A stretch of DNA of 64,000 nucleotides from Paracoccus ravus (GCF_004522175.1 NZ_SDEB01000011.1:1-64000); one strand, 5' to 3'. Positions 1-9,721 are shown, numbered from the stretch's first letter. Notes: generated by a model not told the origin, from the letters alone. Numbers and translations: made by a program.

Positions 1-23
1 TCTGCCGTCTTCTTGTCGCTCAT
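1..23 (-). CDS. Possible start of a gene running off the left edge
   Basis: On the minus strand an ATG at 21-23 opens a frame reading MSDKKTA before the window ends. Only seven codons are visible and no convincing ribosome binding site precedes them, so neither function nor reality can be judged. The stretch 24-201 shows no other gene. Confidence 0.2.
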
Positions 24-201
24 GTCGAAAAGTGTCGCCCCTGCCACGCTGTCCTCATGTTTGTTTCACACTCTGCCCGGCCGGGCAATCAGCGCGCCGG
101 TGTTCACGAGTTGTTCCAATCTGACCCCATATAACGGAATTTGCAAGCACCGACGTCACTCAGGGCCGGGGCAAAGGATGGCGCGGCGGATTTTCTGCCG
201 A

Positions 202-1029
202 TCATTCGGCCCAAAGGCGCTGGCGATCCTCCCAGCGCCGTTCTCCGACAAGGCAATCGCTGGATCGGACCTGAGCGCGGGTCACCGCCTCGCGCGAGAC
301 CGGCTCCTGCCCGGCAACTTCGAGAACCAGCTTGCGCCGCACCGCTGCCGCGAATTGATCCCAGTCGGTGACGGCGATAGAAAACGCCCCCATGCCGCCG
401 ATCACGCAGTCGATATAGTAGCGATCCAGATCGGGAATGGTGCTCCAGCCCCCGCCGCCCTCGGCATCATCGACCTGCAAGGGCAATCCGTTGATCGTGA
501 TGCCGCGCGCCAGGGCGGCGTCACGGGCATCGGTGACCATGCGGCCCTGATTATTCGGGCCATCGCCCGACACGTCGATCACGCGCCTTCCCCCGGAATA
601 GCCATTGCCTTCGAAGAGTTCCGCCGCAAAATCAATCGCCCCGGAAATCGAGGTCCGGGAAACGGGAAGCGACGCCCCGGATTCGATCCGGCCCGCAAAC
701 TCCTCGGCGGCGGCAGGACTGTCGATCAAGGTCCAGGGGATCGTGATGGTCTGGGATCCGGCCCCCGCCCATTCCACATAGGTGACCGCGATCCGCTTCC
801 AATCGCCCAGCAGGATCGCCTTTTGCATCTGCACGCTGCGAAACGCCTCGGCATAGCCCCGGCGCTGGATGGCCTGTTCGGCGGGATCGATCGATCGGGA
901 AATATCGACGGCGAGCACAAGTTCGACCCCCACGCCCAGATCGCCGGCCGGCGATTGCGCGTGAACCGGGCCAGTCAGCCCGGTCACCGCCAGAAGCGGA
1001 CAAAGAAAGGCGAACTGAGAGTGTTTCAC
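202..1029 (-). CDS. DUF1194 exported von Willebrand factor A-like protein
   Basis: About 275 residues. I chose the GTG at 1027-1029 because it gives a compact signal peptide (MKHSQ, a hydrophobic core, then an Ala-rich cleavage region ending VHAQ) and has GGCGAGG upstream; a TTG ten codons earlier is the alternative. The body matches DUF1194, a vWA-fold family: a MIDAS-like start ([12 protein letters not shown]), then [10 protein letters not shown] and [13 protein letters not shown]. These families bind a divalent metal through DxSxS-type motifs. The cellular role is unknown, and it is presumably periplasmic. Its upstream region is shared with divergent wrbA. Confidence 0.8.
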   Translation of the reverse strand: MKHSQFAFLCPLLAVTGLTGPVHAQSPAGDLGVGVELVLAVDISRSIDPAEQAIQRRGYAEAFRSVQMQKAILLGDWKRIAVTYVEWAGAGSQTITIPWTLIDSPAAAEEFAGRIESGASLPVSRTSISGAIDFAAELFEGNGYSGGRRVIDVSGDGPNNQGRMVTDARDAALARGITINGLPLQVDDAEGGGGWSTIPDLDRYYIDCVIGGMGAFSIAVTDWDQFAAAVRRKLVLEVAGQEPVSREAVTRAQVRSSDCLVGERRWEDRQRLWAE

Positions 1030-1199
1030 CAGAAGAGCCTCGCCAAAACCACGATGCAAACCAAATCACAATTCCGAAAGTTCGGCCTGCTGCGCCCGGA
1101 TCCTGCCTTTCGAAGGCCAAATCGAGCTTTGCAATCGACAAGGGATCTGTCGCATGCTGCGCTCAGATGCCCCGGTCCAACAGTTCAGAGGAGCCCCTG

Positions 1200-1793
1200 A
1201 TGGGACAACCCAAGATCGCCGTCGTCTTTTATTCCACCTATGGCACGAACCATCAGGTCGCCTCGGCCGCTGCTGAGGCCGCCCGCGCCGCCGGGGCCGA
1301 GGTGCGCCTGCTGCGCATCGCTGAAACCGCGCCCGAATCCGTGGTGAATGGTCAGGAAGCCTGGAAAGCCACGCTCGAGAAAATCAAGGACATCCCCACC
1401 GTGACGGCCGATGACATGGTCTGGGCGGATGGCTATTTCATCAGCGCACCGACCCGTTTCGGCGGCGGCCCCAGCCAGTTGCGCGCCTTTATCGACACTC
1501 TGGGCGGGATCTGGTCTCAGGGCCAGCTTGCCGGAAAGACCTTTACCGCGACGACGAGCGCGCAGAATGCGCATGGCGGACAAGAGGCGACGATCCTTGG
1601 GCTCTACACGACCGCGATGCATTGGGGCGCGATCATCGTGCCGCCCGGCTATACCGATCCGGTCCTCTACGAGGCCGGAGGCAACCCCTATGGGTTCTCG
1701 ACCGAGGCAGGAAAGTTCGACGAAAAGGGCCGCGCGGCCGTTGCCCATCAGGCCCGTCGGCTGGTCGAGATCACCCAACGCCTGACCGCATAG
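1200..1793 (+). CDS. wrbA: NAD(P)H:quinone oxidoreductase, WrbA family
   Basis: 197-residue flavodoxin-like protein of normal WrbA length. The start at 1200 is preceded by AGAGGAG at good spacing; an upstream in-frame ATG adds twelve residues with no such signal. The N-terminal FMN phosphate loop reads [12 protein letters not shown], followed by [16 protein letters not shown] and [14 protein letters not shown], the usual WrbA flavin-contacting segments. Family enzymes reduce quinones by two electrons with NAD(P)H, limiting semiquinone formation during oxidative stress. It stands alone and faces the DUF1236 gene across a terminator hairpin. Confidence 0.93.
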   Translation: MGQPKIAVVFYSTYGTNHQVASAAAEAARAAGAEVRLLRIAETAPESVVNGQEAWKATLEKIKDIPTVTADDMVWADGYFISAPTRFGGGPSQLRAFIDTLGGIWSQGQLAGKTFTATTSAQNAHGGQEATILGLYTTAMHWGAIIVPPGYTDPVLYEAGGNPYGFSTEAGKFDEKGRAAVAHQARRLVEITQRLTA

Positions 1794-1818
1794 ACATCCC
1801 GTCTCCGGGTCGGAATGC

Positions 1819-1845
1819 AAAAAGCCCCCGCCACTGGCGGGGGCT
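1819..1845 (-). terminator. Rho-independent terminator for the DUF1236 gene
   Basis: A perfect stem (AGCCCCCGCC pairing with GGCGGGGGCT around a short loop, 1823-1845) is followed on the minus strand by a T run (A run at 1819-1823). It lies 30 nt past the stop of the minus-strand gene and 26 nt past the wrbA stop, so it could act in both directions but has the T tract only for the minus strand. Confidence 0.85.
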
Positions 1846-1874
1846 CGCGTTCAGAACGCGGCGTCTTTGCCGTG

Positions 1875-2342
1875 TTACTGGACGATGTGAACGACCTTGC
1901 GGCTGTTCGGATCGACGATCACGGGCTGCTCGTTGACATAGACATAGCGATATTCCGAATCCGGGATCTGCTGGATCTGGACGGTCTGCGGCAATTCGGT
2001 GCCGACGACCACCTGGCCCTGAACCGGGACGGATTGGACACGGTTTTCCAGCACATAGGTCCGGGTCTCAGCCGTCATCGCGTCTTCGGCGACATCACCT
2101 GCGACAGCGCCCACGACACCGCCCACGACAGCCCCGACGGGACCGCCGGCGATCGCGCCGGCAACCATGCCGGTCGTCGCACCGCCAGCCGCGCCGCCGC
2201 CCGAGGTGTCCTGGCCGGGCTCGACCTTTTGCTGGACAACAACGGGCTCGGCCGTGGTGGTGACGGTGGTCTGGGCAAGGGCGACACCGGCGGTGGAGGC
2301 AAGCGTGAACGCGCCCACCGAAAGGGCAAGAATGCTGTTCAT
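1875..2342 (-). CDS. DUF1236 exported protein with glycine-rich linker
   Basis: 155 residues from an ATG at 2342 with GAGGAAACA just upstream; the longer reading frame lacks a signal at its start. The protein has a clear signal peptide (MNSILALSVGAFTLASTAGVALAQ), a Thr/Val-rich segment, a Gly/Ala-rich hydrophobic block resembling a glycine-zipper region (residues about 50-85), and a C-terminal DUF1236-like part with YVYVNEQPVIVDP. Members are small envelope proteins of alphaproteobacteria of unknown function. Monocistronic, ended by the hairpin at 1819-1845. Confidence 0.8.
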   Translation of the reverse strand: MNSILALSVGAFTLASTAGVALAQTTVTTTAEPVVVQQKVEPGQDTSGGGAAGGATTGMVAGAIAGGPVGAVVGGVVGAVAGDVAEDAMTAETRTYVLENRVQSVPVQGQVVVGTELPQTVQIQQIPDSEYRYVYVNEQPVIVDPNSRKVVHIVQ

Positions 2343-2561
2343 CGTATTGTTTCCTCTGTTCTTTTGCTTTCGGCGACACAACCACGCCGCCGCAGCAAGG
2401 TTCCGGAAAAACCTGCCCGGCATCCCTGCGTCGCACCGTCCCCCTCGGGTGAATGCGCCAAATCTTTTGCATCAAATGCATGACTTGGCGGCGAAAAACC
2501 GAGCATCGGCCAAAACATGCGCAAGGCGGAAATTTTGGTCCGCGACCCCCGCTTTCCGGGC

Positions 2562-3290
2562 CTATTCCGGGTCGGGCTGGGTCGTCAGGCGCAGTTCCCG
2601 CATCTCATCGGGATCGAGAATGGTGATCTCTTCGGGCGGGGTGCGCAGGGCATGGATGACGAGGCGCAGATCGATCCCCATCCGGGTCAGGAAATCCATC
2701 ACCTTGGCCTGGGCCTGCTGCACATCGCTGACCGCCATGAAGGCGGGAAGCAGAGTGTTTTTGCCGAAATAGCTTTGATGGACCCCGACTACGGCACCCG
2801 CCGCGGCTTCGCGCCTGACCCCTCCGGCGAGGATATAGGGACAGGCGGAAAGACAGACCGAACCCGCCTCGACCAAGGTATCATATCCGGCCGAGCGAAT
2901 GGTCTCACCGATGGCCAATGCATCCGAGACCGAGCCTCCGGAACTGTCCAGCGCGACCCGGACGATCCCGGCGCGGCTTTCATCGAGCCAGTCCAGGAAG
3001 CGATCGGCATCCCCCGGCGCGATCTGCCCGGACAGGCGCAGAACATCGCCGTCGAGCGTGAAATCAAGCCGGTCCGCCATCGGACGCATGGGCGGCCCAC
3101 CCGGTTCGGCCGGGCCGCGGTCGGGCCGATAGGGCCGCGTCGCGGGGGCATCGGTCGCGGGGGCAAAGAGGCCGGGCGCGACTGCCGCGGGGCTTCGCGC
3201 CAGATCCAGCCCGATGATCGCCGCCGCCAGCACCACCTGCGAGATCAGGACAGCACGGATCGCCCGCTGCGGCGAGGCCAGGAACCGCAT
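2562..3290 (-). CDS. ClpP/crotonase-fold exported protein (COG3904-like)
   Basis: 242 residues with one N-terminal membrane anchor (residues about 12-30) and then a Pro-rich linker. The C-terminal domain has features of the ClpP-fold periplasmic proteins grouped as COG3904: DSSGGSVSDAL, then CLSACPYILAGG with a candidate nucleophilic Ser, and VGVHQSYFG with a candidate His. Whether it is an active peptidase is unknown. It starts one base after the preceding minus-strand gene ends (stop at 3292), so the two are almost certainly co-translated. Confidence 0.72.
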   Translation of the reverse strand: MRFLASPQRAIRAVLISQVVLAAAIIGLDLARSPAAVAPGLFAPATDAPATRPYRPDRGPAEPGGPPMRPMADRLDFTLDGDVLRLSGQIAPGDADRFLDWLDESRAGIVRVALDSSGGSVSDALAIGETIRSAGYDTLVEAGSVCLSACPYILAGGVRREAAAGAVVGVHQSYFGKNTLLPAFMAVSDVQQAQAKVMDFLTRMGIDLRLVIHALRTPPEEITILDPDEMRELRLTTQPDPE

Positions 3291-3291
3291 C

Positions 3292-4551
3292 CTAGCCCTC
3301 GGGTCCCTTGATGGCGCGGGGGGGCTCGACCGCCGCCTCGGCCCGGCGCAGCTGTTCGGCGGCGGCCAAAGCGGCGCGCAACTCCCCCACCGTCATGCGG
3401 TCGTCGCTCTCATGTTCCCCGCGCCCCGAGCGGATCGCCGCCTGCACCACCATGACGATCAGCACCAGAACCGCCGGAAGTAGGTCGATCGAGATCGCCC
3501 CCGCCCAGGCCGGAACGAAATTCCGGGCATAGACGATGACCGCATCCGCCGCGGACATCGGGGTATAGATGGTTTCGTCCGGCTGAGGCAGGCTCTCGAC
3601 CTCGGCGGCGGCGGTCGAAAGTGTCCGGCCCCGCTGCTCGACCAGCGCCAGAACCGAGGTGATCGTGCTGGACTGCCCCGCGCGCATTTCCGGGGTCGAG
3701 CCGTCAAGCTCGGGCAGGACCACCGCGTCGGCCAGATCCTTGGCCGCGCGCGTCACCTGCGGCGCGGGATTGAGCTGGCGCAATTCGGTGATCAACCCGG
3801 CCAGTTCGACCGCGTCCTCGGAAAACCGGACCGTCCTTTCTTCCAGCGCGCCGGGCTCGACCGAGACGCCGCGCATGCGCGACAGGATCCGGTTGCCTTC
3901 GGCAAATGTTTCCTCGATAGGGTCGGAAACGCTTGAAAGCTGTGCTTCAAGCGCCTGTAATTCTGCGCCTTTTTGCGTAAGGACGCGGAAAACCGCCCCC
4001 CGCCCGGAAAAGCCCGATAGTGTGCCCCCTGCCTCTTGCTCGGAGAGATCGGCAAAGCTTTGCCTGACCCGCGCCACATCGCGCGCCAGCGCCTGACCGG
4101 CGACCGCATTGGAATGGGCGCGTTCCAGCGATGCCTGGTAATGCTGGACGGTCACCGCCATATGGGTCTCGACCGCTGCCGATCCGGCCAGCGCCGCGGC
4201 ATTCAGCCAGGACGACATCGCGACGATCGCCACGCTGCCCAGAGCCATGGCCAGCAGCAGCCCGACCCGCGACGCCGCGCTGCGCACGGCCGGAAGCAGG
4301 CGCATCATATAGGACCAGAAGACGAAGATCCCGACAGAGACGGCGATCGAATAGGACAGCGCGGCAAAGGTGGTCCAAAGCCCGGGACTGTCCAGAAGCG
4401 TGCGCACGCCCAGATAGGTATATATCCCCGATGCCGCTGCAAGCACGCCCAGGGCGGTCGAGGAAAACGTGTCGAGCCAGTCCAGATGGCGTTCCAGCTC
4501 ACGGGCATATCGATCGCCCGAGCTTCCCAATGGTCGTGAAGTCTCGTCCAT
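3292..4551 (-). CDS. Coiled-coil inner-membrane protein of unknown function
   Basis: 419 residues starting MDETSRPLG; I prefer this ATG (4551) because the 97 codons upstream in frame do not look like protein and GGGCGGGGG precedes the start. Membrane segments are predicted near residues 30-50, 60-80 and 100-120, then a long helical, coiled-coil-like periplasmic region (about 130-360), another membrane segment near IDLLPAVLVLIVMVVQAA, and an acidic cytoplasmic tail. I recognise no named family. Close coupling to the ClpP-fold gene suggests a joint envelope role, perhaps proteolytic, but this is inference. Confidence 0.7.
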   Translation of the reverse strand: MDETSRPLGSSGDRYARELERHLDWLDTFSSTALGVLAAASGIYTYLGVRTLLDSPGLWTTFAALSYSIAVSVGIFVFWSYMMRLLPAVRSAASRVGLLLAMALGSVAIVAMSSWLNAAALAGSAAVETHMAVTVQHYQASLERAHSNAVAGQALARDVARVRQSFADLSEQEAGGTLSGFSGRGAVFRVLTQKGAELQALEAQLSSVSDPIEETFAEGNRILSRMRGVSVEPGALEERTVRFSEDAVELAGLITELRQLNPAPQVTRAAKDLADAVVLPELDGSTPEMRAGQSSTITSVLALVEQRGRTLSTAAAEVESLPQPDETIYTPMSAADAVIVYARNFVPAWAGAISIDLLPAVLVLIVMVVQAAIRSGRGEHESDDRMTVGELRAALAAAEQLRRAEAAVEPPRAIKGPEG

Positions 4552-4728
4552 GCCGCCCCCGCCCAAAGATCCGTGATCCCAAGACAGATACACTGCCCAC
4601 CGGCAAAGTGCATCCGCAGCCCGATCACGCGCCTTCACAGCCGCGACATTCCCTGCCGCCCGCTTGCAAGAGTTTCGGAACCCGAACTCCGTGGCAAGCG
4701 TCACGTTTGCAGGACATAACAGGCGGAA

Positions 4729-5583
4729 ATGGCGATGGGCAGCGAAATAGACGACAGGAAGCCGGCTGATCCGGAAACCGCCAAGGCGATTCCCGAGGAG
4801 GAACTGGACGACCGGATGCCCTCCAAGGCGGCGACGGTCCATGAACTTTTGCGCCGCGAAGGCGAACGCGAGCTTTCGCGTGAGGCGGCCGCGCTTTTCT
4901 GGTCGGCGCTGGCGGGCGGGATCACCATGAGCCTTTCACTGGTGGCGCGCGGGATCTTTCAGGCGAACCTGCCCGAGATCGAACTGGGATTTCTGATCGA
5001 GGCCGTGGGCTACACTTTCGGCTTCATGTTCGTCATCGCGGCGGGCCAGCAGCTTTTCACCGAGAACACCGTCACTCCGGTCATTCCCGTGCTGCGCCAC
5101 CCCAGCTTGGGCAATCTGGGCCGACTTCTTCGGCTCTGGGGATCGGTGCTCGGCGGGAATATCCTGGGGGGCATGATCGCGGCGGCGGTGTTTGTCTGGA
5201 TGCCGCTCTTCAGCGCCGAAACCACCGAGGCCTTCCTGTCGATCAGCCTGCATCTGATGGAAAAGACCCCGACCCAGATGTTCACTGGCGGGATCGTGTC
5301 GGGCTGGATGATCGGCACGATGGTCTGGGCCATCCGCGGCCTCGAGGCCTCCAAGCTGGTCCTCGTCTTTCTGGCCACCTATCTGGTCGCGATCGGCGAT
5401 TTCCCGCATGTCATCGTCGGCGCGATCGAGGTCGCCTACCTGCTCTTCATGGGCGAGACCTCCGTCACCGCCGCGATCGGGGATTTCCTCATCCCCGTGA
5501 CGCTGGGCAATATTCTGGGCGGAACCGCGATATTCGCGCTGGTCACCCATCTTGAGGTTCGCGCCGACGAAGAGGGCAATTAG
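4729..5583 (+). CDS. Formate/nitrite transporter (FNT) family channel
   Basis: 284 residues, about the family norm, with a charged N-terminal extension of some 50 residues and six hydrophobic segments. FNT-type landmarks include the Gly-rich LWGSVLGGNILGG helix and LIPVTLGNILGGTAIF near the C terminus. FNT pentamers conduct small monovalent anions such as formate, nitrite or hydrosulfide across the inner membrane; the substrate here cannot be read from the sequence. An ATG two codons downstream is an equally possible start. Divergent from the coiled-coil gene. Confidence 0.85.
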   Translation: MAMGSEIDDRKPADPETAKAIPEEELDDRMPSKAATVHELLRREGERELSREAAALFWSALAGGITMSLSLVARGIFQANLPEIELGFLIEAVGYTFGFMFVIAAGQQLFTENTVTPVIPVLRHPSLGNLGRLLRLWGSVLGGNILGGMIAAAVFVWMPLFSAETTEAFLSISLHLMEKTPTQMFTGGIVSGWMIGTMVWAIRGLEASKLVLVFLATYLVAIGDFPHVIVGAIEVAYLLFMGETSVTAAIGDFLIPVTLGNILGGTAIFALVTHLEVRADEEGN

Positions 5584-5714
5584 GCCCCGGGTTCAGGCGG
5601 CGGACTGCCGCTTTCGCGCGCTGACCCGGCCGGGACTTGCCTTTCGGCCAGGGTCTTCGGAACCCGCGTAAGCAACGCCGTGTTTGGCTGGTTTGATGAA
5701 AACAGCGAGGTCCG

Positions 5715-6761
5715 ATGCAACCCTGGATGCATACCACCTTGATTTTCCTGCTGGCGCTCATCGTCGCCTGGAGCGCGGGCTACCTGATCTATCGCGCGGC
5801 GCTGAAAGCCATCCGTCACCGCGATGAGTTCTGGCGGCGCATGGTCGTCCGTGCGCGCGGCCCGGTCCAACTGGGCCTGATGATCATGGCCCTGTCCTTT
5901 GCGGCCAATATCGCACCCCTGCCGCCGCAACAGGGCGCGATCCTGCGCCATGTGCTGCTGATCGCCTTCATCGCCTGCATCACGTGGATCGTGACGATCA
6001 TGCTGGATGTGTGGATGGCGCTGCATCTGCGAAAATTCCGGCTCGATGTCGAGGACAATCTGCTGGCCCGCAAGCATGTCACCCAGACGCGCATCCTGCA
6101 GCGCGTGACGGTGGTTCTGGTCATCGCCGTGGGGGTCAGCGCCGCGCTGATGACCTTCGACCGTGTCTGGCAATATGGCGTCAGTCTCTTGGCATCGGCG
6201 GGGGCGGCGGGGATCGTGCTCGGCCTTGCCCTGCAACCGGTGCTGCGCAATATCTTGGCCGGGATCCAGCTTGCGCTGACCCAGCCGATCCGGATCGACG
6301 ATGCGGTGATTGTCGAGGGCGAATGGGGCAATGTCGAGGAAATCACCGCGACCTATGTGGTGATCCGTGTCTGGGACAAGCGCCGCCTGATCGTGCCGCT
6401 GAACTACTTCATGGAGACGCCCTTCCAGAACTGGACCCGCAAGGACGCCGCGCTGATCGGCACAGTGATGATCTATCTGGATTACGGCGTCTCGATCCCG
6501 GAATTGCGGGCCGAGGCCGAGCGCATCACGCGGGCGTCGCCCCTCTGGAATGGCGATGTCTTTGCCCTGCAAGTCACCGAGTTCCGTCAAAGAGAGGTCG
6601 AGATCCGCATCCTCGCCAGCGCGAACCATGCCGGAAAGGCCTTTGATCTGCGCTGCGAAATCCGCGAAAAGCTGCTGGCCTATCTGCAGCGCGTGCAGCC
6701 GAGCGCCCTGCCGCAGACCCGCGCCAGCATCACCGAGGCGGCCGCAGTCGCCTTGAATTAG
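5715..6761 (+). CDS. Mechanosensitive ion channel, MscS family
   Basis: 348 residues with GAGGTCCG before the ATG. Four or five transmembrane segments occupy the first 190 residues. The MscS pore helix and beta domain follow: GLALQPVLRNILAGIQLALTQ, then PIRIDDAVIVEGEWGNVEEI and the strand VPLNYFMETPFQNWTR. This is the standard arrangement for small-conductance channels that open under membrane tension to release solutes. It is longer at the N terminus than E. coli MscS (286 residues). Monocistronic as far as can be seen. Confidence 0.9.
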   Translation: MQPWMHTTLIFLLALIVAWSAGYLIYRAALKAIRHRDEFWRRMVVRARGPVQLGLMIMALSFAANIAPLPPQQGAILRHVLLIAFIACITWIVTIMLDVWMALHLRKFRLDVEDNLLARKHVTQTRILQRVTVVLVIAVGVSAALMTFDRVWQYGVSLLASAGAAGIVLGLALQPVLRNILAGIQLALTQPIRIDDAVIVEGEWGNVEEITATYVVIRVWDKRRLIVPLNYFMETPFQNWTRKDAALIGTVMIYLDYGVSIPELRAEAERITRASPLWNGDVFALQVTEFRQREVEIRILASANHAGKAFDLRCEIREKLLAYLQRVQPSALPQTRASITEAAAVALN

Positions 6762-7284
6762 GCGCTGCGGAGATTCACAACAATGCGATAGGGTTGCGTC
6801 GCGATTCCAGTGCGCGGCGGAACTCCGGCTCGTCGCTCCCTAGCGGGTCGCGATGGCCCTGAATTCCGTAATCTCCGCGTAGAAGTTTTCGACGAAGCCC
6901 AGCTATCACCTTGCTAATCCGTCACACTTTCACGGAATCCTGCGGTTAGCTTCTTGCCAGTCAGAGAGGCGACAAAGACCACGATCCGGCCCAGCGACGC
7001 CCTTCATCGCCGGGCCTGACCTCACTGTGAACAGCGTGCATCAGACGCCGAGGGTTCTGAAGATCCAGCCCCTAGCCGCTACCGGGGCGCGATCACGACT
7101 CGGTCGTTTTCGCGTTCCACAGGAATTCTGCAGGAACCCATCCGGCATGCCCGTGTTGTGACTTCCATATCCGGACAGTCGAATTCGGATCACAGCAATA
7201 GAAATACCCGAGGATAGTCAAATTTCTGACCTCATCGAACCGATCCGTATCATGCCCCATGCCCGTTTCTGTGGGGATCGCGAC
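6762..7284. other. Intergenic stretch with a transposase fossil
   Basis: About 520 bases with no convincing gene. A short transposase-like remnant lies at 6841-6899 on the minus strand. The remainder shows stop codons in all frames beyond short lengths, apart from the antisense shadow of the following methyltransferase. Confidence 0.5.
6841..6899 (-). pseudogene. Possible IS5-family transposase C-terminal remnant
   Basis: The minus-strand frame reads FVENFYAEITEFRAIATR and then stops. The pattern ExFxxxxxxFRxIATR resembles the C-terminal end of IS5-group transposases, which usually continues RYDK or RFEK. Only about twenty residues match, there are no recognisable terminal repeats, and the assignment is tentative. 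Confidence 0.35.
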
Positions 7285-7881
7285 ATGCGATTCCGGCCGC
7301 CTTGCGCTGCAAACCGCCCCGACGGTCCGGCCGATCCGATAGGTCACGAGGATGCGGTCGCACGCGCGCTCGTCGCGCGGCTGGGTCGTCACCACTATTC
7401 CAGCATTCTCAAGATCGGATGCGGCACGGCGCCGCTGAATGTCGAGCTTGCCCGACGCGCCGACCGGTTCCTGATGCTCGACCGCTCGGCCGCAGCCGTC
7501 ACGCAGGCCCGCAAGTTCCTGCTCAGCCGACCGCAGGCGCGGGTCCGGCAGGCTTCGCCGCAGCACTGGCCCCGGCGGAATTTCGACCTTGTCGTCCTGT
7601 CGGAACTGCCGCTTGGGATGACCCGTTTCGAACCCCGGCTGCTCGCGCGGCGCTGTGCCGCGAGCCTTAGCGAATGCGGCGAGATCGTGGTGCTTTGCGC
7701 CGGGCGCGATGACCGGATGCAGCGCCCCGGTCCGGCCGAGGCATTCCTGTCCGAGTTTCGCAAGTTCCGCGAAATGACGACCGTCTGGCATCCCGATCTC
7801 TGCGCCTATATGCATCAGACGCTTTCCGCCGCACCATCTGCCGGTGCGAATGAAGCCCCGGCAAACGAGGCGATCGCATGA
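7285..7881 (+). CDS. SAM-dependent methyltransferase, NodS-like
   Basis: 198 residues from the ATG at 7285, which has GGGGA seven bases upstream; an ATG eleven codons earlier has no such signal. The Rossmann core shows motif I ILKIGCGTAPLNVELA, an acidic end of strand 2 (LMLDRSAAAV) and motif IV FDLVVLSELP, in the order typical of class I methyltransferases, closest in style to the NodS/SAM family. The substrate is unknown. The stop overlaps the start of the next gene (ATGA at 7878-7881), so it is co-translated with the YihY protein. Confidence 0.72.
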   Translation: MRFRPPCAANRPDGPADPIGHEDAVARALVARLGRHHYSSILKIGCGTAPLNVELARRADRFLMLDRSAAAVTQARKFLLSRPQARVRQASPQHWPRRNFDLVVLSELPLGMTRFEPRLLARRCAASLSECGEIVVLCAGRDDRMQRPGPAEAFLSEFRKFREMTTVWHPDLCAYMHQTLSAAPSAGANEAPANEAIA

Positions 7882-8984
7882 CTCTCGCCGCGCCCCGCAG
7901 CACATCCACGGGGCGCAAGGCCCGCTCGCCGGCGGCAATTCCCTTGCGCGGCTGGCGGCAGATCCTGACCCGGCTTCGCAAGGAGATCGCCGAGGATCAT
8001 GTCTCGGTGGTCGCGGCGGGGATTGCCTTTTATGGCCTGATCGCGCTTTTCCCCGCCATCGCCGCGCTGGTGGGGCTTTCGGGATTCTTTCTGGACCCGT
8101 CGGATCTCGGCAGCGAACTGACGCGGCTGGCCTCGCGGCTTCCGCCCAGTGCCGCGTCGATCATCGAGGGTCAGGTGTTCGCGGTGACTGGCGGCAGCGG
8201 CGCAGGCAGTGGCTTGGTGGCGCTTTCCGGCCTCGCCGTGGCGGTCTATGGCGCGATGAAGGGCGTGATGACCCTGATCGAAGGCCTGAATATCGCCTAT
8301 GACGAGACCGAGGACAGGGGCTTTTTCCGCCTTTACCTGACCGCCCTGATCCTGACACTGGCCATCCTCGTCGGCTTCCTCGCCACGCTGGCTCTGGCGA
8401 TCATCCTGCCCTCGATCCTGCAATTCCTGCCCTTGGGCGGCGTGATCGAGGCGGTCCTGCCTTGGGCCAGCTGGCTGATCCTTGCCCTGTTCACCATGCT
8501 GGGACTTGCCTTCATCTACCGTTTCGGGCCGTCGCGGCGTCCGGCGCGCTGGCGCTGGGTCAGCCCCGGCGCCTGTCTTGCCACCCTTGTCTGGATCGCG
8601 GGAACGATTGGGTTCTCCGTCTATGTGCAGAATCTTGGCACCTATGCCGAAACCTATGGCGCGCTTGGAGGCGTGATCATCCTGCTGACATGGCTGTGGC
8701 TTTCCGCCTTTGTCGTGCTTGCCGGGGCGGAACTGAATGCCGAGATCGAGCAACAGGCCGGACGAGATCCAGCCTCCGAAAACTCGGCCCCGGATAAGTC
8801 AGCCCCGCAAACGGATAGCACGCCCGAGCCCCGCCACGCCTTTTTCTCGCCGCCAACGCCGGGAAAGGCAGGCCGGACTGCGCCCGAAACGCAGGAACGC
8901 CCTGCGCTGGTGCCACTCATCGCTCTGGGCGGGCTGGTGCTCTGGCACGCGCTGAGCCGCAAGGACGGCGGCGCCCCGCGCTGA
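7878..8984 (+). CDS. YihY/BrkB family inner-membrane protein
   Basis: 368 residues. About six transmembrane helices fill residues 35-290, including the family-typical VAAGIAFYGLIALFPAIAALVGL near the N terminus and YGALGGVIILLTWLWLSAFVVLAGAELNAEIE at the end of the membrane domain. The last 80 residues are a Ser/Pro-rich cytoplasmic tail ending in a further hydrophobic stretch. The family was once labelled ribonuclease BN, an assignment since withdrawn; the function is not established. Convergent with the next regulator, five bases apart. Confidence 0.87.
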   Translation: MTLAAPRSTSTGRKARSPAAIPLRGWRQILTRLRKEIAEDHVSVVAAGIAFYGLIALFPAIAALVGLSGFFLDPSDLGSELTRLASRLPPSAASIIEGQVFAVTGGSGAGSGLVALSGLAVAVYGAMKGVMTLIEGLNIAYDETEDRGFFRLYLTALILTLAILVGFLATLALAIILPSILQFLPLGGVIEAVLPWASWLILALFTMLGLAFIYRFGPSRRPARWRWVSPGACLATLVWIAGTIGFSVYVQNLGTYAETYGALGGVIILLTWLWLSAFVVLAGAELNAEIEQQAGRDPASENSAPDKSAPQTDSTPEPRHAFFSPPTPGKAGRTAPETQERPALVPLIALGGLVLWHALSRKDGGAPR

Positions 8985-8989
8985 GCGGC

Positions 8990-9694
8990 TCAGGCCGGAC
9001 GGCGCGCCCGCGCGGCCCCTTTTGCCCCCGTCACCGCAGCGCGGTAGCCCGCCACCAGATCCGCGAATCCGTCGCCCTGCACCGCAATATGGCGACGCAA
9101 TTCGCAAGAGACCGCCGCTTCGTCCCCGCCCACAATCGCTTCGAAAATCCGCGTGTGCTCGGCCAGGGATTCGGGGATCCGTCCCCGGACCCGCAATTGC
9201 AGCCGGCGGAAGGGCTTGAGGCGACGGTGCAGCCGCTCGGCCTCATTGGCCAGAAACCGATTGCCCGAAGCCCGATAGATCGCGGCATGGAAATCATGGT
9301 TCGCGCGGTAATAGGCCTCGACATCGGGAATGGACGCCGCATCCTCGCAGGCCCGCAGCGCGTCGCCCATGGCCAGCCGGTCGGCCTGGGCAAGCCGGCG
9401 CGCGGCATAGCGGCCGCACAGCGCCTCGATCTCGGCCATGACGTCGAACATCTCGACCACATCTTCGAGCGAGGGAAAGCGCACGAATGTTCCGCGGCGC
9501 GCCCGGATCTCGACCAGACCCGAGCTTGCCAGCGCCTGAAATGCCTCGCGGAGCGGTGTCCGGGACACGCCGAAACTCTTGGACAGGCTGACCTCGTCCA
9601 GCCGCTCGCCATCGGCGAAACGTCCCTCGACGATCATCTCTTCCAAAGCCTCGCGGATACGGTCGGTACGACGGCTGTCCGATCTGTCCTGCAT
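8990..9694 (-). CDS. GntR-family regulator with FCD domain, likely malonate-responsive
   Basis: 234 residues from MQDRSD; a start 13 codons upstream would run into the operator palindrome. The N-terminal winged helix includes FGVSRTPLREAFQALASSGLVEI. The C-terminal FCD domain has the metal or ligand His pattern NHDFHAAIYRASGN. It is divergent from the malonate genes, the position held by MatR in Rhizobium and GtrA in Sinorhizobium mat loci, so it probably controls that operon with malonate or malonyl-CoA as effector. The effector is inferred from context. Confidence 0.85.
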   Translation of the reverse strand: MQDRSDSRRTDRIREALEEMIVEGRFADGERLDEVSLSKSFGVSRTPLREAFQALASSGLVEIRARRGTFVRFPSLEDVVEMFDVMAEIEALCGRYAARRLAQADRLAMGDALRACEDAASIPDVEAYYRANHDFHAAIYRASGNRFLANEAERLHRRLKPFRRLQLRVRGRIPESLAEHTRIFEAIVGGDEAAVSCELRRHIAVQGDGFADLVAGYRAAVTGAKGAARARRPA

Positions 9695-9721
9695 CTTGCT
9701 GCCTGCATTCACCGCACAAAT

